Numbered from the stretch's first letter, positions 11,901 to 24,148 are shown. The stretch is 64,000 nucleotides of DNA from Owenia fusiformis (GCA_903813345.2 CAIIXF020000011.1:26838166-26902165); one strand, 5' to 3'. A program made the numbers and translations. The notes: a model not told the origin generated them from the sequence alone.

Positions 11901-13483
11901 ATGATGACTATTTAGACATCTCGGGTGATACTTATCAGAAAACAATAGCACAGAGTTTGCCAGTGACTGGTTGTAAGTATCCCAATGAACAAAATTTGAT
12001 AGAGATATAATGAAGCCCTCACTCTCCGTCAATCCATCTTTTTTTCCGGAATGTAACTCGAATACTAGTGAACAGATCTTTGGGAAATAGTTTAAGGCAA
12101 AACATTTTTTCAAGATGGCTGTCTGACTATAAAGGATAGAAATTTTTCGCATTTGTGACCAAAATAATAAATATTTCTGTTTGAAATTTTGGAAAGGGAT
12201 TTTTGAGCAAAAATTGTTTCATTTTCAGATTTTGTGCCTTGTAACATTCAAAATGACTGCCTGATGTGGAATTTTCCTTAAAATGTCCAGCAAATGTAAA
12301 GCAACAGTCATTACAGTTTGAATGGTATTACTTTTGAATAAAGTATTACTGCAAAATGTCACTTTTATATAAAGGCTGCATTTTTGAACTTCCCACGGGC
12401 GAGTACACTGCATAATATATAATAAGTATTCTCCCAAGATATCATGAAAAAGAACAATAAGCCCATATGTTACAAATTACATATTACATGTTTTCAACAA
12501 AGTAATTCATCCAAGCACGCTTAAACCGCAAATTACACTGTGGCAACTATGTTGGCTGCTGAACAATTATTCAGCATTTCGGTTCTGTTCTGGAACAAGA
12601 AAATCTTACCTTTACACAGCTTTCAGCCCTCAAATCGCCATAAAACGGCATTTTTTCTTTTCATGGAAAAAAGTCAATTTTTCACTCCTTCTCATTGAAG
12701 AGTTTTCAAGAGGTTTTTGCTATCAGATAGACCTAGGCGATCAACTTATTTTACACGTACTAAATATGCTGAGGGTTTATCTTTCTCAAGTAGTATGATC
12801 TGCGACTTTGCACTGATCATGGCTGCAGCCTAGAACTCGAAATGTCAAATGAACTGAAACCCGAGAAACAATGTATTGAAGATGCTTCGAAGGACGGGAA
12901 AATCCATGTTTGGAAATATTGCGGTAATCCCGTGATCGGGAGTTAGGTTCCGAACCGTTCCGACTTTTTTATTTGTTCCGTGACCCCTCTAATCTTTTAT
13001 AATAAGCAAAGTTTGAATCCCAGAAGATAAAACAAAGTCTATTTTAAGTCATTGATCTGAAAGTGTGAACATTTTGCGAAATATTACTACATTGCCATCG
13101 CCACCTGTTTATTAGATTTTGATTAATATAAACCTAAGAGCTTAAAAGATGCAGGAAATCTGGGATAATAGACATTTCCGACAAATCATGCCATCTTTTG
13201 ATCCATCAGAGAAATTGGCAAGATTGATGATGTCATTGGTTGCAGGTAGCAATCTGTCCCTGCAAAAATGTATTGCTAATTTTGAAAAAGTACAACCTAT
13301 GACATCATCAATCTAAGCCAGTATATTTTAGTATCTCTGACACGATTTATTTGAAATGTCTGTTACTTTATTAGGTGAAGCCATAAAAATTAACTGTGTT
13401 TACTGCAGGGTGATACATTGAGAATAACACTTGTTGACTGTGAGTCTTCACCTTGATTAACCTTTATGTGAAAATGTACTAAT
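8905..13483. other. no gene or clear element seen
   Basis: Long AT-rich stretch with one hairpin (10997-11043). A short open frame at 12844-12921 (MSNELKPEKQ..., followed by GTAATC) could be a 5' exon of AKIP1 by position, but it does not resemble the known N-terminus closely enough to call. Missing AKIP1 5' exons would be expected here or in 14.3-16.1 kb. Confidence 0.4.
10997..11043. repeat. strong hairpin, 16-bp arms
   Basis: TTTTGCCACCTGAGTG (10997-11012) pairs with CACTCAGGTTGCAAAA (11028-11043) with one mismatch across a 15-base loop. Weak mirror similarity continues outward, so it may be the apex of an old foldback element. Confidence 0.55.
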
Positions 13484-14330
13484 GAATAGACTAGATGCGA
13501 GTAGAAATAATCTTGATTTAAGTCAAAATTCAGTCAAAATGATGTCATATTTGGAATCTACAGGGTGTCCCGAAAGTATGGGGCCCCCCTAGGCAGACAT
13601 ATACCAGTGTCGTCATAGTATGTGTCATATATCATTTTAAAGCTTATCCAAAGTTACATTGATTCGCTAAGTATCATGGTTCAACTCTCAAATGTGAAAA
13701 AATTACAGGCATTTCAAAATTTAGTGTTTGGTCAAAATTAAGTTCAATTTTACACCAAAACGCTAGTCAATGTGTCCTCTAGGGGCATCTTAACAGCAGC
13801 AATTCTTTTCGGGTCAGATGGATATTGAGTTGGAAAAAGAGAATGGTGAGGGTAGAAACTCTAAGGAAACTCTTCTAAAGTCCCTTAACAGGTTTTAAGA
13901 GGGTTATAAAATTCCACACCCCTATTTGAATGACTTCTTAGGTCATATCTGAAAATAATTGCTGCTGTTAGCATGGCCAAGGGGGGACACATTGACTAGT
14001 AATGTGGGGTAAAATTGAACTTTATTTTGACAAAACACTAACTTTTAAAATGACTGTAACTTTTTCCCATTTGGGAGTTAAACCATGATACTTGGCAAAT
14101 CAATGTAACTTTGGATAAGCTTTTAAATGATATTGACACATACTATGGGCTTACTGGAATATGTCTGCCTAGGGGGGGGGGGCATACTTTCGGGACACCC
14201 TGTACTGTACATGTAAAATTACATCTAGAAATGTAGTTTTGAAAAGAGTTGATCAACTTTGAAAATTTAATTTTCTTTGAAAATGTGACTTCTAGTTCGT
14301 GGAGATTCCCTATAGATTCCATTTTTGCCT
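13484..14330. repeat. dispersed repeat, copy A, interrupted by a MITE
   Basis: The flanks 13484-13560 and 14203-14330 match a nearly continuous copy at 30893-31205 (shared words include GGAATCTA and TTGAAAATTTAATTTTC). This copy is split by the MITE at 13561-14202; the other is not split at that point. Confidence 0.7.
13561..14202. mobile_element. foldback MITE with CAGGGTGTCCC ends, TA target
   Basis: Starts CAGGGTGTCCCGAAAGTATG and ends with the matching complement CATACTTTCGGGACACCCTG. Arms of about 240 bp pair imperfectly. TA lies directly outside both ends (13559-13560 and 14203-14204), as for Tc1/mariner-type elements. A G-tract lies just inside the right end. The uninterrupted copy at 30.9 kb serves as an empty site. 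Confidence 0.8.
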
Positions 14331-16094
14331 CAGTTTGTGACAACAGTGCTGGGAGGGTGAAGATTTATAATTCTATAGGCCTAAAATAAATCATGGAAAC
14401 TTAATTCTGGAGATTATTACAGGCTGTAATATCATATTTATTATCAAAGCGTTGTTTTCCTAATAAACTTCATGATATTTATCATATCTCTTTTGACTCT
14501 TCTTTATTGAGTATGGATTTTGAATTATTAGCCGTGGTTTATCAAAATGTCTGCGAGTAAGAGAATTCAATGAACTGTTTTGAAAATAATGTGAATAATG
14601 ATTGGCAGTAGTTCCTTCTCAGCTTAATTGCTATGAAATTTATTAGAGGCCAAGAATTTATTTCTAAATACTTAAATCTTTAAAGTCTCCAATAAATCGG
14701 AATACGTATACTGCCGTGTTTACATAAGGGGATTAGAAGAGTTTATTTTTATTTAGGTATGCAAGCAATATCAAAATTAGGCCTTCATACATGTACTCGT
14801 GTGTACAATCAGCATGCCCTTCAATATTATATAAACCAGGCTATTCAAGTACTACATATTATGTATACTATTTATGTGTGTACTACATGGGAATACGATT
14901 CCCTGGAAAACAAAACACAAATACTTTTTATATGTTCAAAATGAGCCATTTGATTGATGATGCATACACTTAATAGCTCATTAATAACATCTACAAAGTA
15001 TATCTAATAGTAATTTTCAATTTCAATGGTGAAACTTGCCTGTTTACGATTATACGGGTAATCAACATGGGACGAAGATTGTTCACCTTCCTGACTTACC
15101 TCTGAAGCCTGTACCTTGTAATCTCTTTGTATAGGTTAGCGAGAGCGCTGCGCCTGTGCAGTTTTAAACTTTGGCGCAAACTTTAAGACGTATTTAAGTT
15201 ATATCTTCTAGATATTGTGCTTTTACATATCATTTCCTGTATGTTACTTTGTCCTTTAAGTTGATTGCACTTCTGAGTCTCTTAATTCAATTGAAAATGG
15301 TAAATTAACCCTTTTCTTCTCATTTATCAATATTATAATAATTAATTGAATTAAGAAGCATTTACAAAATGACCTTAGAGAATTATAACGAGTATCTGTA
15401 ATCTACAGAGCCATGGTGTTATATTTTTAGTGTGAAACGATTTCATTTGGGAAATCAGTGTAATAAGTTCAGTGTCTGAGATTTTATGACAGACCAATGG
15501 TAAATGTCATTTGACTTTAGATGACAGAAAATTATGTCATAGAAGTCTTAAAATAATGCTGAATAAGTTCACTAACACTTTATTGATGCTGTATTATGTC
15601 AGCTATCAATTTTACGGTTAGTTGATTAATAGTCAATTCGTGTTTATCACTTACTTTGTCTCATTTAACTTGATTACATTTTTCGTCAAATATATTCAGG
15701 AAAACTCAGCTTATCGGATTTACTTCAAAGTCAGATACTATCAAGCACTATCAAGTTCTAGGGTTGATTTATAGTCACTGCATTCAAGCAACATAAACCT
15801 GAAATTAAATCAGAAATGATAGATGGGATTCTGAGTCAATGTACATTCATATGATTGATTATTAAGTGGATTTCCAAAATGTGTTTGTAGTTATCACCTT
15901 ATATAAAGTTCTTCTGGGTCGCATTGTTCATATTATTATCAAATTTTTACATGTATGTCTTCAACCTAATTGCACTCACCATCGACCAGTTCCTGCATGC
16001 CTCCTGGCGTCCTGGAGATAAACCATTCAGAAGAGCCTGAGGAAGACAACGTTGTATCTTGTAAATAATTTTTGCAGTTTGATTTTATTTTCAG
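14331..16094. other. no supported gene
   Basis: AT-rich. A GC-richer patch at about 15970-16060 has short open frames and the word GAAGACAACGTTGT, which resembles repeat-derived sequence, so I do not call an exon. It lies only about 35 bp before the AKIP1 exon. Confidence 0.35.
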
Positions 16095-16199
16095 AGATAT
16101 TACAAAAGTTCACCTGAAAGTAGCAAGTCTCCTGGTGACCATACCCATTGTAACAGATTCCACACACCAGAATATACAGCACTTCAACAGAGAAACCCT
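16095..16199 (+). CDS. AKIP1: AKIP1 homologue, internal exon
   Basis: A 35-codon exon with a pyrimidine-rich acceptor (TTTTATTTTCAG) and donor GTAAGT. It is phase 0 at both ends. The peptide starts RYYKSSPES and continues with HTHCNRFH. This matches the central part of vertebrate AKIP1 (BCA3), where a KYYSSVPEE segment is followed by a THVYRYH segment; that comparison is from memory. AKIP1 is a small adaptor that binds the catalytic subunit of protein kinase A and influences NF-kappaB p65 and nuclear PKA signalling in vertebrates. The exon joins in phase to the terminal exon at 20982, although another small exon between them cannot be excluded. The N-terminal exons were not found. I am confident of the family because two separate exons match in the right order. 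Confidence 0.75.
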
Positions 16200-16462
16200 G
16201 TAAGTGTAAACTGATAAAAAAGGTGCCATTTCGGTGATTCTGGGATTTGAAATAGTTTCTACACATTTTGTTTGATCAAAGCTCTACTTATAGTCAATTC
16301 ACTGTGCAATTTCTGCAGATGTATGTTTTATTTGATTTTGAGGGAGCCCATCATGGGAGATTTTTAGATATGAAAAATAAAGAAAGCATTTTATAATAAA
16401 ATGGCAGCCATTTTGAATTGAGCGACCATATTGAAAATTCTTTCCTTTCGGCCATCCCCCCC

Positions 16463-17226
16463 TTAAGGTGCCATGGAAGTTAACAGGAAATGACGAAACA
16501 GGAAGTGACAATTTTTTTTGCATTTTTAGACATTTTTTGAGCAAAGATAACAGAGTTCTGGTTTGACCTCCAGTCAATTTAACTATTTCCACATATCATT
16601 TACATGACCAGGATCACAATGTGCATGGTCAGAATGACCCTAAACATGATGAAATAACCTTTTTAGCCCTTTGAAAGTGTGACTGAAAAAAAGCTAAAGT
16701 AGGAAGGCAGGGAAGGTCACTGAACAGAATCTTTTGACTTTTCCAGAAAATGTGCCCAATATAACGCTCTAACTGATACAATGTTTGAAATTTTAAAAAA
16801 TTGTCTGAAACAAAAATGGCGGTCATAAAAAGGAAAATAGATTGCTTTACAAATCAGTTTTTTTCATTTTTTTTCTTTTTCTATGAATGATATCAAATTT
16901 TCAAAGATTGTGTCATTTAGAGCAATATATTGGGCACCTTTTCTGAAAAATTCGAATTATTCTGTTCAGTGACCTTTCCTACCCCCGTCTTTTAGCTATT
17001 TCTCAGTCACATTTTCAGAGGGCTGAAAAGGTTATTTCTTCACATTTAGGGTCATTCTGGCCATGAACATTGTGATCCTGGACTTGTAAATGGTATTTGG
17101 AACTAGTTGAATTGACTGGAGGTCAAAACAGAACTCTGTTATCTTTGTTCAAAAAATGTTTAAAAATGCAAAAAAATTTGTCACTTCCTGTTTTGTCATT
17201 TCCTGTTAACTTCCATAGCACCTTAA
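16463..17226. mobile_element. foldback element with TTAA target duplication
   Basis: TTAA borders both ends (16463-16466 and 17223-17226). The element begins GGTGCCATGGAAGTTAACAG and ends with the near-complement. Arms of about 350 bp pair imperfectly around an AT-rich centre near 16845. TTAA targets are typical of piggyBac and Kolobok transposons; no transposase is present. It lies in an AKIP1 intron. Confidence 0.75.
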
Positions 17227-17524
17227 ACTAATCTAACAGGATTCATTTTTGCATGGTACACATGGTGTCATTTTACCAGACCCTAAGCCTCACATGAATA
17301 AAAATTACCATAATAAGATGTAAGAATTACGTTAACATTTATCTTAGAAATGTCTTTGACAAATGAATAATTCAATAAAACATGAATCCTGCTAGACAAA
17401 TGAACCTTTACTCTCATAAAAAATATATATTACACATCAGAAATGGTGGATACGATAAATTAATAAAGAAATTGGTTAAGTTACAAAATTTGTATTTTAA
17501 TTGAACATGTAATGTATTTTTTTA

Positions 17525-17877
17525 TCGTACCTAAAAAGGTACGATATTGTCGCCAGCTTGACGGGTGGGCAGCGTCTCACTTTCTTGTCATCATGAAATC
17601 CAGGAAATCCACTTGACAGATTTACTTCAAATTTTCACACATGTTACATGGTAAGAAGTTCTAGAGCTGATTAACCTTTCCGTGTCCATCTTGCATTCTG
17701 CTGGCCATCTTGGAAGTTTTAGATAAATCTTGTCATCCGATTCCAGGAAATCCACTTGACGGATTTACTTTAAAATTTTACACATGTTACATGGTAAGGA
17801 GTTCAAGAACTTGCTTTCTGGGTCATCAAGCCCACGCTGCAATGTTTTAGGTACGATATTGTTCACCCTGTGCCTTG
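17525..17877 (-). mobile_element. Helitron-like non-autonomous element, family B
   Basis: Read on the - strand it starts CAAGGCACAGGGTGAACAAT, then the motif ATCGTACC, and ends in a hairpin formed by ATCGTACC and GGTACGAT. The interior holds two diverged copies of a roughly 115-bp unit (shared words AATCCACTTGAC and ACACATGTTACATGGTAAG). This matches the end design of the elements at 22508 and 52834 although the sequences differ. Confidence 0.6.
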
Positions 17878-19160
17878 TTATTGTCATAGAAAACGCAGTC
17901 AACACACCATCCCTTTCTATGAATTGAACATTTTTTATTGCACATGAAAGTGGTTATTTTGCTCATGGGTGGGCATGTAAGCATCACAAGAATCAGCAGT
18001 ACTGCCAGTAGTCTACAGAATCTGATTTGGTTTTAAGCTTGGTAATTTACAAGTATCATGGCATTTAGACTTTTAAGTTTCATATTTATCACAGTATCTT
18101 ATTTCACTTTCAAAGTAAAACTTGTCTCTTGTTCCTGGCGGTTGCCTTGAGAGCTGCTGTTAAATAATAGAAAGATATAATTATATATCTTGGGGAGGAC
18201 TTTGATCTTGTTTGCTTGAATAAGTCTGTAAGAAGACAATAGTAGAAATCATAGGGACTAATAAGAGCTCTAATTATAAGTCCAGGATCTGTGATAAATA
18301 GGATGTATAACAAATTACTTTCCTTTTCGGTTCAATTATAATAATTATCACCTGTCGGGAGAAATATTGCTTTCTGTCTCTATTTGGAGTTAATTATTTA
18401 CGGGATTAGAGGTCTTACGTAGTCTGCCTCTAGATGAATGGAATCCCCTGATTATTGTATTATGTCTATGATATCAGCCATCGAGAGTTCTGATAGCCTA
18501 TTATAAAGATCATCAGACAATATTTAAGACAACCAAATCTATTTTTATTCATTCATTCACTATTTTGATTCTCTTCAGAAAAATGAAAAACTTAGTTAAG
18601 TGGGATTCATGAATGTCAATAAAAAAAACTTTACGCTGAGTTCATTAGACAACTGATGCATAACATAACTTTGATTAATCTTAATTTTTGATTCATTATT
18701 CATTATTGCAACTCAACTCCTTGGCTGACTTCAGGAAACTAGAGAAAAGTGCAATTATAATAGATAGATTTTGCACTAATCTAATAAGTCCAGTCTGACC
18801 TAGGAATGATGAGTCCTCTCTTTCCCTGGATTCAGGTCTAATTTACATCATAGGCAATGGAGACGGAAACAGCTGGTTTATCCACCAAATCAGATTCGAG
18901 GAGGGATATAGAGACGCTGCCAGTCCATTCGTTGGTCTGTTTGTCCATCCATCCATTCGTTCATTCATCTGTTCTTTGAAAAATACAAGTTGACTTATTT
19001 GGATGAAATTTTATTGGCTGGTGCTATTGGCATAGAACCTGTGTTTAAAAAATGAAATTCCAATATGGCCTCTCAATTCAAAATGGTAGCCATTCATTGA
19101 AAAAATAGTTGATATCCAAAAACCAGTTGATGAATTTGGTTCAAATTTGAAATGCTATAG

Positions 19161-20751
19161 CAGGGTTCGTACACACCTGGAAATGTCAGGGAAATTGATT
19201 TATTTTTCCAGGTGCTGGAAATGTCAGGGAATTTTAAAATTGGGTCAAAAAGGGCCAAAAATGTCAGGGAATTTTGAAACAGTAGATGTGTCAGGGAAAT
19301 GTCAGGGAATTTTGTATCAATGTTGAAAGAATAATGTTCCAGCAAAATACATTTTAGGGCTATGACAGGATATGAGTGAAATCCAAAATCATCTAGTTGT
19401 TTCCACAAATTGCAAATCTTTTCATTAGGGTTGGTTGAATGACATTAGATCTGGTATTGTCTATTTGTAAGAACAGTGTGAACATTACACTGAAACCGAA
19501 CAATAAAAATAATGTATAGATGATTTAATACAATTATGCTTTTTTATGTAGTAAGCTTAGTCTTAAGCCATTCAAGTTAATTACTGGTATATATTTCATG
19601 GTTTGATGAGGGTTAATCTGAGGGGGGGGGGGCGTGAGGTGAAAAACAAAAAAATTCTGGGAGCTCTTTACAATGTAAAATTGTATTTATATTAAGAAGC
19701 TGTCTGTTTGACAGTCCGATCGTACGTCAGTCTTTTCAACTTTTCGGGGCTTTGCCAATTTTGAAAACCTTAGCACATGGAAGTAGGCAACCAAAATGTG
19801 TGTGGGGTACTATTAACAGTTTTTGAATTTGGTCCAAATTTTTCTTCTTGTAAAGATAAACCCAGCATTTTACTTTGGCTCAAATTTTGTATGATGTAGC
19901 CTTAGGGACAAAGGACCTGCTCAAGAAGAAATATTCAAGATGGTCTCTGAATTCAAAATTGCCACCATTTTTTATGAAATTTTTGATAATTTAAAGAAAT
20001 TTGATTCCTGATAACACAAAATACTGATTATTTGATTTGGTATCATAGGCCTGAGCCTTTTCGTGATCTGGTGATGCTTCTTGAGAAGGAATTTCTAATA
20101 TGGTGTCAATTGTTTTGGTGTAATTTTCCCAAAAGGGAGAAGACAATAGTAATGCCAGGTTATTGCTATCATATAATGTTCACAATGATAGTATTCAATA
20201 GAAATATGTTTCATTAGGTGGGAATTGCCCCTCAAGTGAGTTGTTATTTTTCTAGTAGGATTTAGATCAAAAATTTCAGTTGTCATTTGGATTCATTACA
20301 AAACATTAACAAATTATAGTTTGAAATGCTTAGAATGCACCATATACAATTGTCAATTTTGAAAAATTTCCGGGGGTGAACCCCCGTACCCCCCCTTCTG
20401 GTTTTCCTTCGCTCGCAGTGATGCAAACCCCAAAAGATGCACCTCCTTGATACTTGTTGGCTATGCCCCTGTACATGTATGTTTACCTTTGGCCTTATGC
20501 AATGTAAAATATGTAATATTAAAAATAAAATGTATCAGGAATAAATTGGTGAATAAGACTGCCTGTACAAGTAGTTAAGCCATGAGAAATGGTACTGAAG
20601 GAGAAACCCCAAATGTTTCATAATAAGTCTTTTTGTCTTGAATAATACAGTTGTTTGAGACTTTTTAGAGGGCGCGCGAGGAAAATTAGATCTGGAAATT
20701 TCCTTTTTTGCCTGGAGGGAAATTCATTTTGAAAAAGGTGTACGAACCCTG
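19161..20751. mobile_element. hAT-like non-autonomous element, 1.6 kb
   Basis: Ends CAGGGTTCGTACACACCT and AGGTGTACGAACCCTG form a terminal inverted repeat of about 14-16 bp. TATAG lies directly outside both ends. Just inside the left end AATGTCAGGGAATTTT is repeated several times, as in widespread hAT-derived repeats. Open frames inside (for example - strand 19094-19408) translate these repeats and are not genes. Confidence 0.7.
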
Positions 20752-20981
20752 TATAGCTTTGAAAATACAGAATCTCCACTCACTAAGCATTATCAAAACA
20801 TATCTCCCTGCAGTTGACCGTTTTTCTGCTTTGAGGTAAATGGTAACTGTTTAAGGCCATTATCTGTGTTATTGCCTGACTTACTATGAACCCCCCCCCC
20901 CTGTTCAACATGATATCATATAATGGTATTTATCTTTTTCGTGTGAACACAACATCTCATTACAAGATTGTGTTTTTGCAG

Positions 20982-21125
20982 TTACAAAATAGCGAAGATG
21001 TTAACGTCATTGTCCATCCTGGGACGTATGCTGTCACAGCAGGATCTTGGGGCACACCACGACAGCAGACACACGTTGTGAGGGTCGACCAAGGAGAAAG
21101 CGTCAACCTGGATTTTATGTTGTGA
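20982..21125 (+). CDS. AKIP1: AKIP1 homologue, terminal exon
   Basis: This terminal exon follows a TTTTTGCAG acceptor and encodes 47 residues, ending DFML before TGA. The segments HPGTYAVTAGS and THVVRVDQGESVNLDF align with the C-terminus of vertebrate AKIP1 (YPGTYSVTVGS and THVVAVDSGQSVDLVF, recalled from memory). This C-terminal block is the best-conserved part of the protein. The exon starts in phase 0, which fits the exon at 16095-16199. An in-frame ATG upstream (20886) lies in the intron and is not the start. The local GC content is higher than in the surroundings, as expected for coding sequence. Confidence 0.85.
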   Translation, partial: LQNSEDVNVIVHPGTYAVTAGSWGTPRQQTHVVRVDQGESVNLDFML

Positions 21126-21329
21126 TCATCCCTCTGTTTAGAGACTATTCTACTAATCTTTGATACAGCTGTAGGCTACCAATTAGCCCGACTGCCAGTG
21201 CTTACTAATAAGACAAAGCTCTCCTAAGACTATTGGCAAAGCTAATATAAGCTACCAATCAAAGATGGTATGAAAATAGGACTGTGATAGAATTTATATT
21301 TTAATGACTACTTGTAATATATTATATGT

Positions 21330-21335
21330 AATAAA
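21330..21335 (+). terminator. poly(A) signal for AKIP1
   Basis: AATAAA about 205 bases after the AKIP1 stop codon; a second AATAAA lies about 20 bases further on. Confidence 0.6.
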
Positions 21336-21828
21336 ATCATGATTTGAAAATAAAAAATGATGTCAGAAAATCTCTGTACAATATGTTTATTTAAAAAATA
21401 CATACATATCTCAAATAATGTGAATATATCTGAGGTAGTTCATACACGTCGCATGATTGTGCCACATGGAATAAAGATGAGAGATTAAAAACTATTTGCA
21501 ACTGATGAACGAATAAAAATATACTGTATAGTAATTTTATGAGTCTTTAATTTACCAGCAGGGCCAGAATGGCCTTGTTGCAAATAACACTAGACACCTG
21601 ATATGAATAAATGCATAAGATAGTGAATTCAGTATTCTTAAAATGTGGCTGGATGTTGACATAGGTAAGGTTGATGAACAGAATTTTTCAATTATGGAAG
21701 ATACATGTATGTATAATATGGCAAGAAGCTTTAGTATGTTGAACTGTTTCCTAAAATCAATATTTATGTCAGTCATTGCACCCACTTTCTGATCTACCAT
21801 GGGCTTTTAATTGAAAACCCATGGATCT

Positions 21829-21886
21829 ACCCTTTGCATTCGTTCGACATCACAGCTAGTTAATAACTAGACTCCGCGCACAGGGT
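21829..21886. mobile_element. very short MITE, 58 bp
   Basis: ACCCTTTGCATTCGTTCGAC at the left and GCGCACAGGGT at the right. It matches the 86-bp insertion at 31079-31164, which has an 8-bp target duplication. No clear duplication here. Confidence 0.5.
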
Positions 21887-22345
21887 TTTTCTGATCAAAA
21901 TATGAACTGAAAATCATGTAATATGTTATTCAAGAAAATGTGAAGTGAAAATTGAGTTTTGTTGTGTCATCATGAACAAGGCCTATTCACTTTTTGGCTC
22001 TCTCCACATGGCATGAAAAATGATGGATGTGTACATATATTTTGCACTGTATCGACTTGACACTGAATTGACTTTGGAATTTGTTACAATATTGATCTCT
22101 TGACCCAGGCTTCACTTAGGACAAATGGACCTAGATTTCCAACTACCCCCTTTGTCAACTTTCGGGTCCACACATTTGTGTGATTAGCAGGCACCATAAG
22201 AAATTAATTTAAATTTTACATACCAAGATCATGTTTCACATACGCCAATAATTGGACTACATTAATCTCTGACATTCAAGTCATGTTTCATGCCTAATGA
22301 TGCTAAAGTGAAAAATTCTTTACAAGATAACTGTTTACCAACTAG

Positions 22346-24148
22346 TTGATTTTTTATTCTTTTTTTAAATTTTTGTTTATTCATTTATTTATGACATTAA
22401 TACCAGATAAATATAGAAAAGTTCTAATTATGTACAGATTGTGTAATAATAAACTTCCAGTTGAAAGAGGACGTTATAAAAATATTCCTAGGGAAAATAG
22501 GTTTTTATGTCACCACCAAGAGTGGTGACATATTGTTATGGTCTCCGTTTTTTTTGCGACGGCGGTTGGTGGTTGGTGGTTGGAGGTTGGCGTCCGGCGT
22601 CTGTAACAATTTCTTACAACTTCCTATAACTTAACAAATACTGTTTAGACTGACTTCAATTTTTTTCTAAATCATCTACATGTTCTAAGAATTTCAAATC
22701 TGACTTTAGATTTGACATTTGACCTTCAATGACCTTCTCAAGGTCAAAAAGGTCTTTTTTTAACTTGCTTCACATTGACTAAATTTTTTTTCAAAATCAT
22801 CTACATGTTCTCAGAAATTCAAATCTGACTTTAGATTTGACTTTAGATTTGACATTTGACCTTCAAATCTGACTTTAGATTTGACATTTGACCTTCAATG
22901 ACCTTCTCAAGGTCAAAAAAGGTCAAAAAGGTCTGTTTTCAACTTGCTTCAAATTGACTAAAATTTTTTTCAAAATCATCTACATGTTCTCAGAAATTCA
23001 AATCTGACTTAAGATTTGACATTTGACCTTCTCAAGGTCAAAAAAGGTCAAAAAGGTCTGTTTTCAACTTGCTTCAAATTGACTAAAAAAATTTTCCAAA
23101 ATCATCTACGTGTTCTCAGAAATTATAATCTGACTTTAGATTTGACTTAAGATTTGACATTTGACCTTCAATGACCTTCTCAAAGTCAAAAAAGGTCAAA
23201 AAGGTCTTTTTTCAACTTGCTTCAAATTGACTAAATTTTTTTTTAAAAATCATCTACATGTTCTCAGAAATTCAAATCTGACTTTAGATTTGACATTTGA
23301 CCTTCAATGACCTTCTCAATGTCAAAAAAGGTCAAAAAGGTATTTTTTCATCTTGCTTCAAATTGACTAAATTTTTTTTTCAAAATCATCTACATGTTCT
23401 CAAAAATTCAAATATGACTTTAGATTTGACATTTGACCTTCAATGACCTTCTCAAGGTCAAAAAAGGTCAAAAAGGTCTTTTTCAACTTGCTTCAAATTG
23501 ACTAATTTTTTTTTCAAAATCATCTACATGTTCTCAGAAATTCAAATCTGACTTTAGATTTGACATTTGACCTTTAATGACCTTCTCAAGGTCAAAAAAG
23601 GTCAAAAAGGTCTGTTTTCAACTTGCTTCAAATTGACCAATTTTTTTTTTCAAAATCATCTTCATCTTTTCAGAAGTTCAAATTTGACTTTACAAGTTCA
23701 CAGAAGTTCAAATCTGACTTTAGATTTGACCTTCAATGACCTTCTCAAGGTCATAAGGTATTTTCCAACTTGCTTTAAATTGACCAAATTGTTTTAGGTG
23801 GTGACATTTTGTCATGTTAATGCCTTGTGTGATTTATGTGGTATAGGAATAGGTGATGAATTTCATGTCATTTTAGAATGCAAAGCTTTAAGTTATATTA
23901 GAAAAAGATACCTTCCTAAATGTTATACCACAAGACCAAACACACAGAAGTTTGAGAAATTAATGAATTCAAACAAAAATGTACTCATAAAACTTTGTAA
24001 ATTTTTAATCGAGGCTGGGCAAAAAAATGTTCTTACATGTATAGAAATGTTATTTTAATGTTTGTTACTGTATTAGTTAAGTTTGTCTTTTGTACTCTTA
24101 TACCCTATAAGGGGTGAATTGAGAAATCAATAAATAAATAAATAAATT
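22346..24148 (+). pseudogene. LINE 3' end, split by a Helitron-like element
   Basis: Only the C-terminal tail of a non-LTR retrotransposon ORF2 remains. The first part (to 22507) reads GRYKNIPRENRFL. The second (23828-24058) reads CDLCGIGIGDEFHVILEC and ends with a stop. Together they form the cysteine/histidine segment found after the reverse transcriptase of many LINEs. The reading frame is continuous if 22508-23827 is removed. The 3' untranslated part ends in AATAAATAAATAAATAAA near 24148, as in LINEs with short tail repeats. The reverse transcriptase itself is missing (5' truncation). Confidence 0.8.
22508..23827 (-). mobile_element. Helitron-like element with central tandem repeats, family A copy 1
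   Basis: On the - strand it begins CAAGGCATTAACATGAC, then ATGTCACCACC, and ends in a hairpin of GTCACCACTC and GGTGGTGAC. The centre is an array of about nine variable units of roughly 130 bp carrying words such as GACCTTCAATGACCTTCTC. The host LINE frame resumes exactly across it without a target duplication. Subterminal inverted motif, 3' hairpin, central tandem array and no duplication are the marks of Helentron-associated (HINE-type) elements. No Rep/helicase is encoded. Confidence 0.75.

Noticed and set aside
12844-12921. AKIP1 first coding exon
   Set aside because: Position fits and a GT follows, but the peptide MSNELKPEKQ... shows no convincing match to the known N-terminus. Kept only as a note.
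15970-16060. GC-richer patch before the AKIP1 exon as an additional exon
   Set aside because: The intron left would be only about 35 bp, and the word GAAGACAACGTTGT resembles repeat-derived sequence. Frames are short and disagree.
19094-19408. 104-residue - strand open frame as a gene
   Set aside because: Its FPDISLT-like repeats translate the tandem GTCAGGGAATTTT words of a hAT-type element.
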